A stretch of DNA of 13,651 bases from CAKUIA01 sp034180465 (GTDB lineage: Bacteria; Verrucomicrobiota; Verrucomicrobiia; Opitutales; Intestinicryptomonadaceae): contig JAXFOH010000031.1 in assembly GCA_034180465.1 (NCBI GenBank), positions 1-13,651 on the forward strand, given 5' to 3'. The position numbers and the translations under genes were made by a program. Positions 12,499-13,651 of the stretch are shown here, piece by piece (the stretch's first letter is position 1; each line of letters starts with the position of its first letter). Under the pieces are notes generated by a model. That model was not told the DNA's origin. It made no database searches and saw only the letters and a program-made list of their open reading frames with translations.

Positions 12499-13651
12499 TT
12501 AAGTATATTTCAGAACTTCTTCAACGGTTGTTGCGCCGTCGAATATTGCGCGCAAGCCGTCATCGCGCAAGGTGCGCATGCCAAGCTCTATTGCCTTTTG
12601 CTTTAGAACAAGGGTTGGAGCCTTGTTTGTTATAAGCTGGCGCAAGGCATCGTTTACAAGCAGCAACTCGAACAAGCCCTGCCTGCCCTTGTAGCCGCTG
12701 TTTGCGCATTCACTGCAGCCTTTGCCGAAATAGAACTGCTTGTCGGCAATTTCTATCGGGTCTACACCAAGCATATCAATAAGCTGCTGGTCGGGCTCGT
12801 AGGCGGTTTTGCAAACGGGGCAAATGCGGCGGACAAGTCGCTGACCTAGCACGCCTTCAAGAGACGCCGCAATAAGAAAAGGTTCCAGCCCCATATCCAT
12901 CAAACGCGTTACTGCACCAGGCGAGTCGTTGGTGTGCAATGTAGCCAAAACAACGTGCCCCGTAAGCGATGCTTGCACCGCAATTTGGGCTGTTTCCAAG
13001 TCGCGGATTTCGCCAACCATTATCTTGTCGGGGTCTTGACGCAAGAAAGCCCTCAAGCACCTTGCAAAGTCCAAACCAACGTGGTGGTTAATCTGCACCT
13101 GCATAATACCGTCGATTTCGTATTCCACAGGGTCTTCTGAAGTGAGGATTTTTATGTCTACGGTGTTTACTTCGCGCAATGCCGAGTAAAGGGTTGTTGT
13201 TTTACCCGAACCCGTAGGCCCTGTTACAATGAATATGCCGTTTGGCAGCCTTACAAGCCTTCTGATATTTTCCTTAATATCGTCCGACATCGAAAGCTTT
13301 TCCAAGTCCAAATTAACAACGCTTTTATCGAGAATACGCAACACAACCGATTCGCCGAATTGCGTGGGCAATGTAGACACACGCAAGTCTACGGGCCTTC
13401 CCGAAATAGTCATTTTAATACGGCCGTCTTGCGGAATGCGCTGTTCGGCAATGTTTAGGTTTGCCAAAACTTTTATGCGCGAGATTACCGGCAGTGCCAA
13501 GCTTTTTGGGGGCGGTGCCATTTCGTATAGCGCACCGTCTATACGGTATCTTATTCTAAACTGGTTTTCGAAAGGCTCGAAGTGAATATCTGAAGCCTTG
13601 TCGCGAATGGCCTGCTGCAATACCAAGTTTACAAACCTGATAATGGGCGTT
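12499..13651 (-). CDS. pilB: Type IV pilus assembly / type II secretion ATPase (PilB/GspE), 5' end outside the window
   Basis: About 383 C-terminal residues are visible; the frame stays open to the window edge (TPIIRFVN precedes the first in-frame TTG at 13626), so the start lies beyond 13651. This is the secretion ATPase that drives pilin or pseudopilin assembly. Counting from the TTG codon at 13626, the Walker A motif GPTGSGKT is at 136-143, the Asp box EDPVEYE at 164-170, the Walker B motif KIMVGEIRD at 201-209 with catalytic Glu206, and the His box HTND at 231-234. The zinc-binding tetracysteine pairs CPVC (269-272) and CSEC (304-307) are typical of PilB/GspE and absent from PilT. The upstream N2 part reads DKASDIHFEPFENQFRIRYR. 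All catalytic residues are intact. It forms an apparent operon with pilC. The resemblance to Opitutae homologues is from memory, not a search. Confidence 0.95.
   Translation of the reverse strand, partial: TPIIRFVNLVLQQAIRDKASDIHFEPFENQFRIRYRIDGALYEMAPPPKSLALPVISRIKVLANLNIAEQRIPQDGRIKMTISGRPVDLRVSTLPTQFGESVVLRILDKSVVNLDLEKLSMSDDIKENIRRLVRLPNGIFIVTGPTGSGKTTTLYSALREVNTVDIKILTSEDPVEYEIDGIMQVQINHHVGLDFARCLRAFLRQDPDKIMVGEIRDLETAQIAVQASLTGHVVLATLHTNDSPGAVTRLMDMGLEPFLIAASLEGVLGQRLVRRICPVCKTAYEPDQQLIDMLGVDPIEIADKQFYFGKGCSECANSGYKGRQGLFELLLVNDALRQLITNKAPTLVLKQKAIELGMRTLRDDGLRAIFDGATTVEEVLKYT

Noticed and set aside
13621..13626. TTG at 13626 as the start of the PilB ATPase
   Set aside because: The frame continues upstream to the window edge with family-like residues, so the gene is truncated by the window rather than starting here.

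Overview
The window looks like a stretch of chromosome from an AT-rich, Gram-negative, strictly or largely anaerobic bacterium, most likely in the Verrucomicrobiota (Opitutales-like, gut type). The reasons are a diderm envelope (lipoprotein, outer-membrane barrel protein, type IV pilus/type II secretion ATPase and platform protein), a class III (oxygen-sensitive) ribonucleotide reductase, a membrane Ser/Thr kinase paired with an ECF-like sigma factor, and PilB sequence features that resemble Opitutae homologues from memory. The taxon is an inference. Almost no start codon has a Shine-Dalgarno sequence.

Left part, minus strand (about 1-2820): a signalling cassette read right to left. It encodes a Ser/Thr protein kinase fused to a C-terminal DUF805 membrane domain, an ECF-family sigma factor, a 59-residue helical protein whose start overlaps the sigma stop (ATGA), and a small exported protein whose 3' half lies in another frame (apparent frameshift). 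A promoter is visible ahead of the kinase. This cassette is the most unusual part of the window.

Next, minus strand (about 3000-5610): a GH13 alpha-amylase-like lipoprotein and a cysteine-containing outer-membrane barrel protein. Each has its own terminator, and the barrel gene has a strong sigma70-type promoter. Together they suggest envelope-associated glucan use.

Middle, plus strand (about 5600-8930): a 580-base divergent intergenic region with a perfect 26-base palindrome, then nrdD and nrdG, three bases apart and closed by a strong terminator. They supply deoxyribonucleotides without oxygen. Two tRNA genes follow, tRNA-Tyr(GUA) and tRNA-Leu(GAG), then a terminator. A 465-base non-genic stretch with two conspicuous hairpins precedes a secreted calcineurin-like metallophosphoesterase that lacks two of the usual metal-binding histidines.

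Right end, minus strand (about 11130-13651): pilC/gspF and the 3' part of pilB/gspE, which runs off the window. They form the inner-membrane platform and assembly ATPase of a type IV pilus or type II secretion machine. A candidate promoter lies between them.
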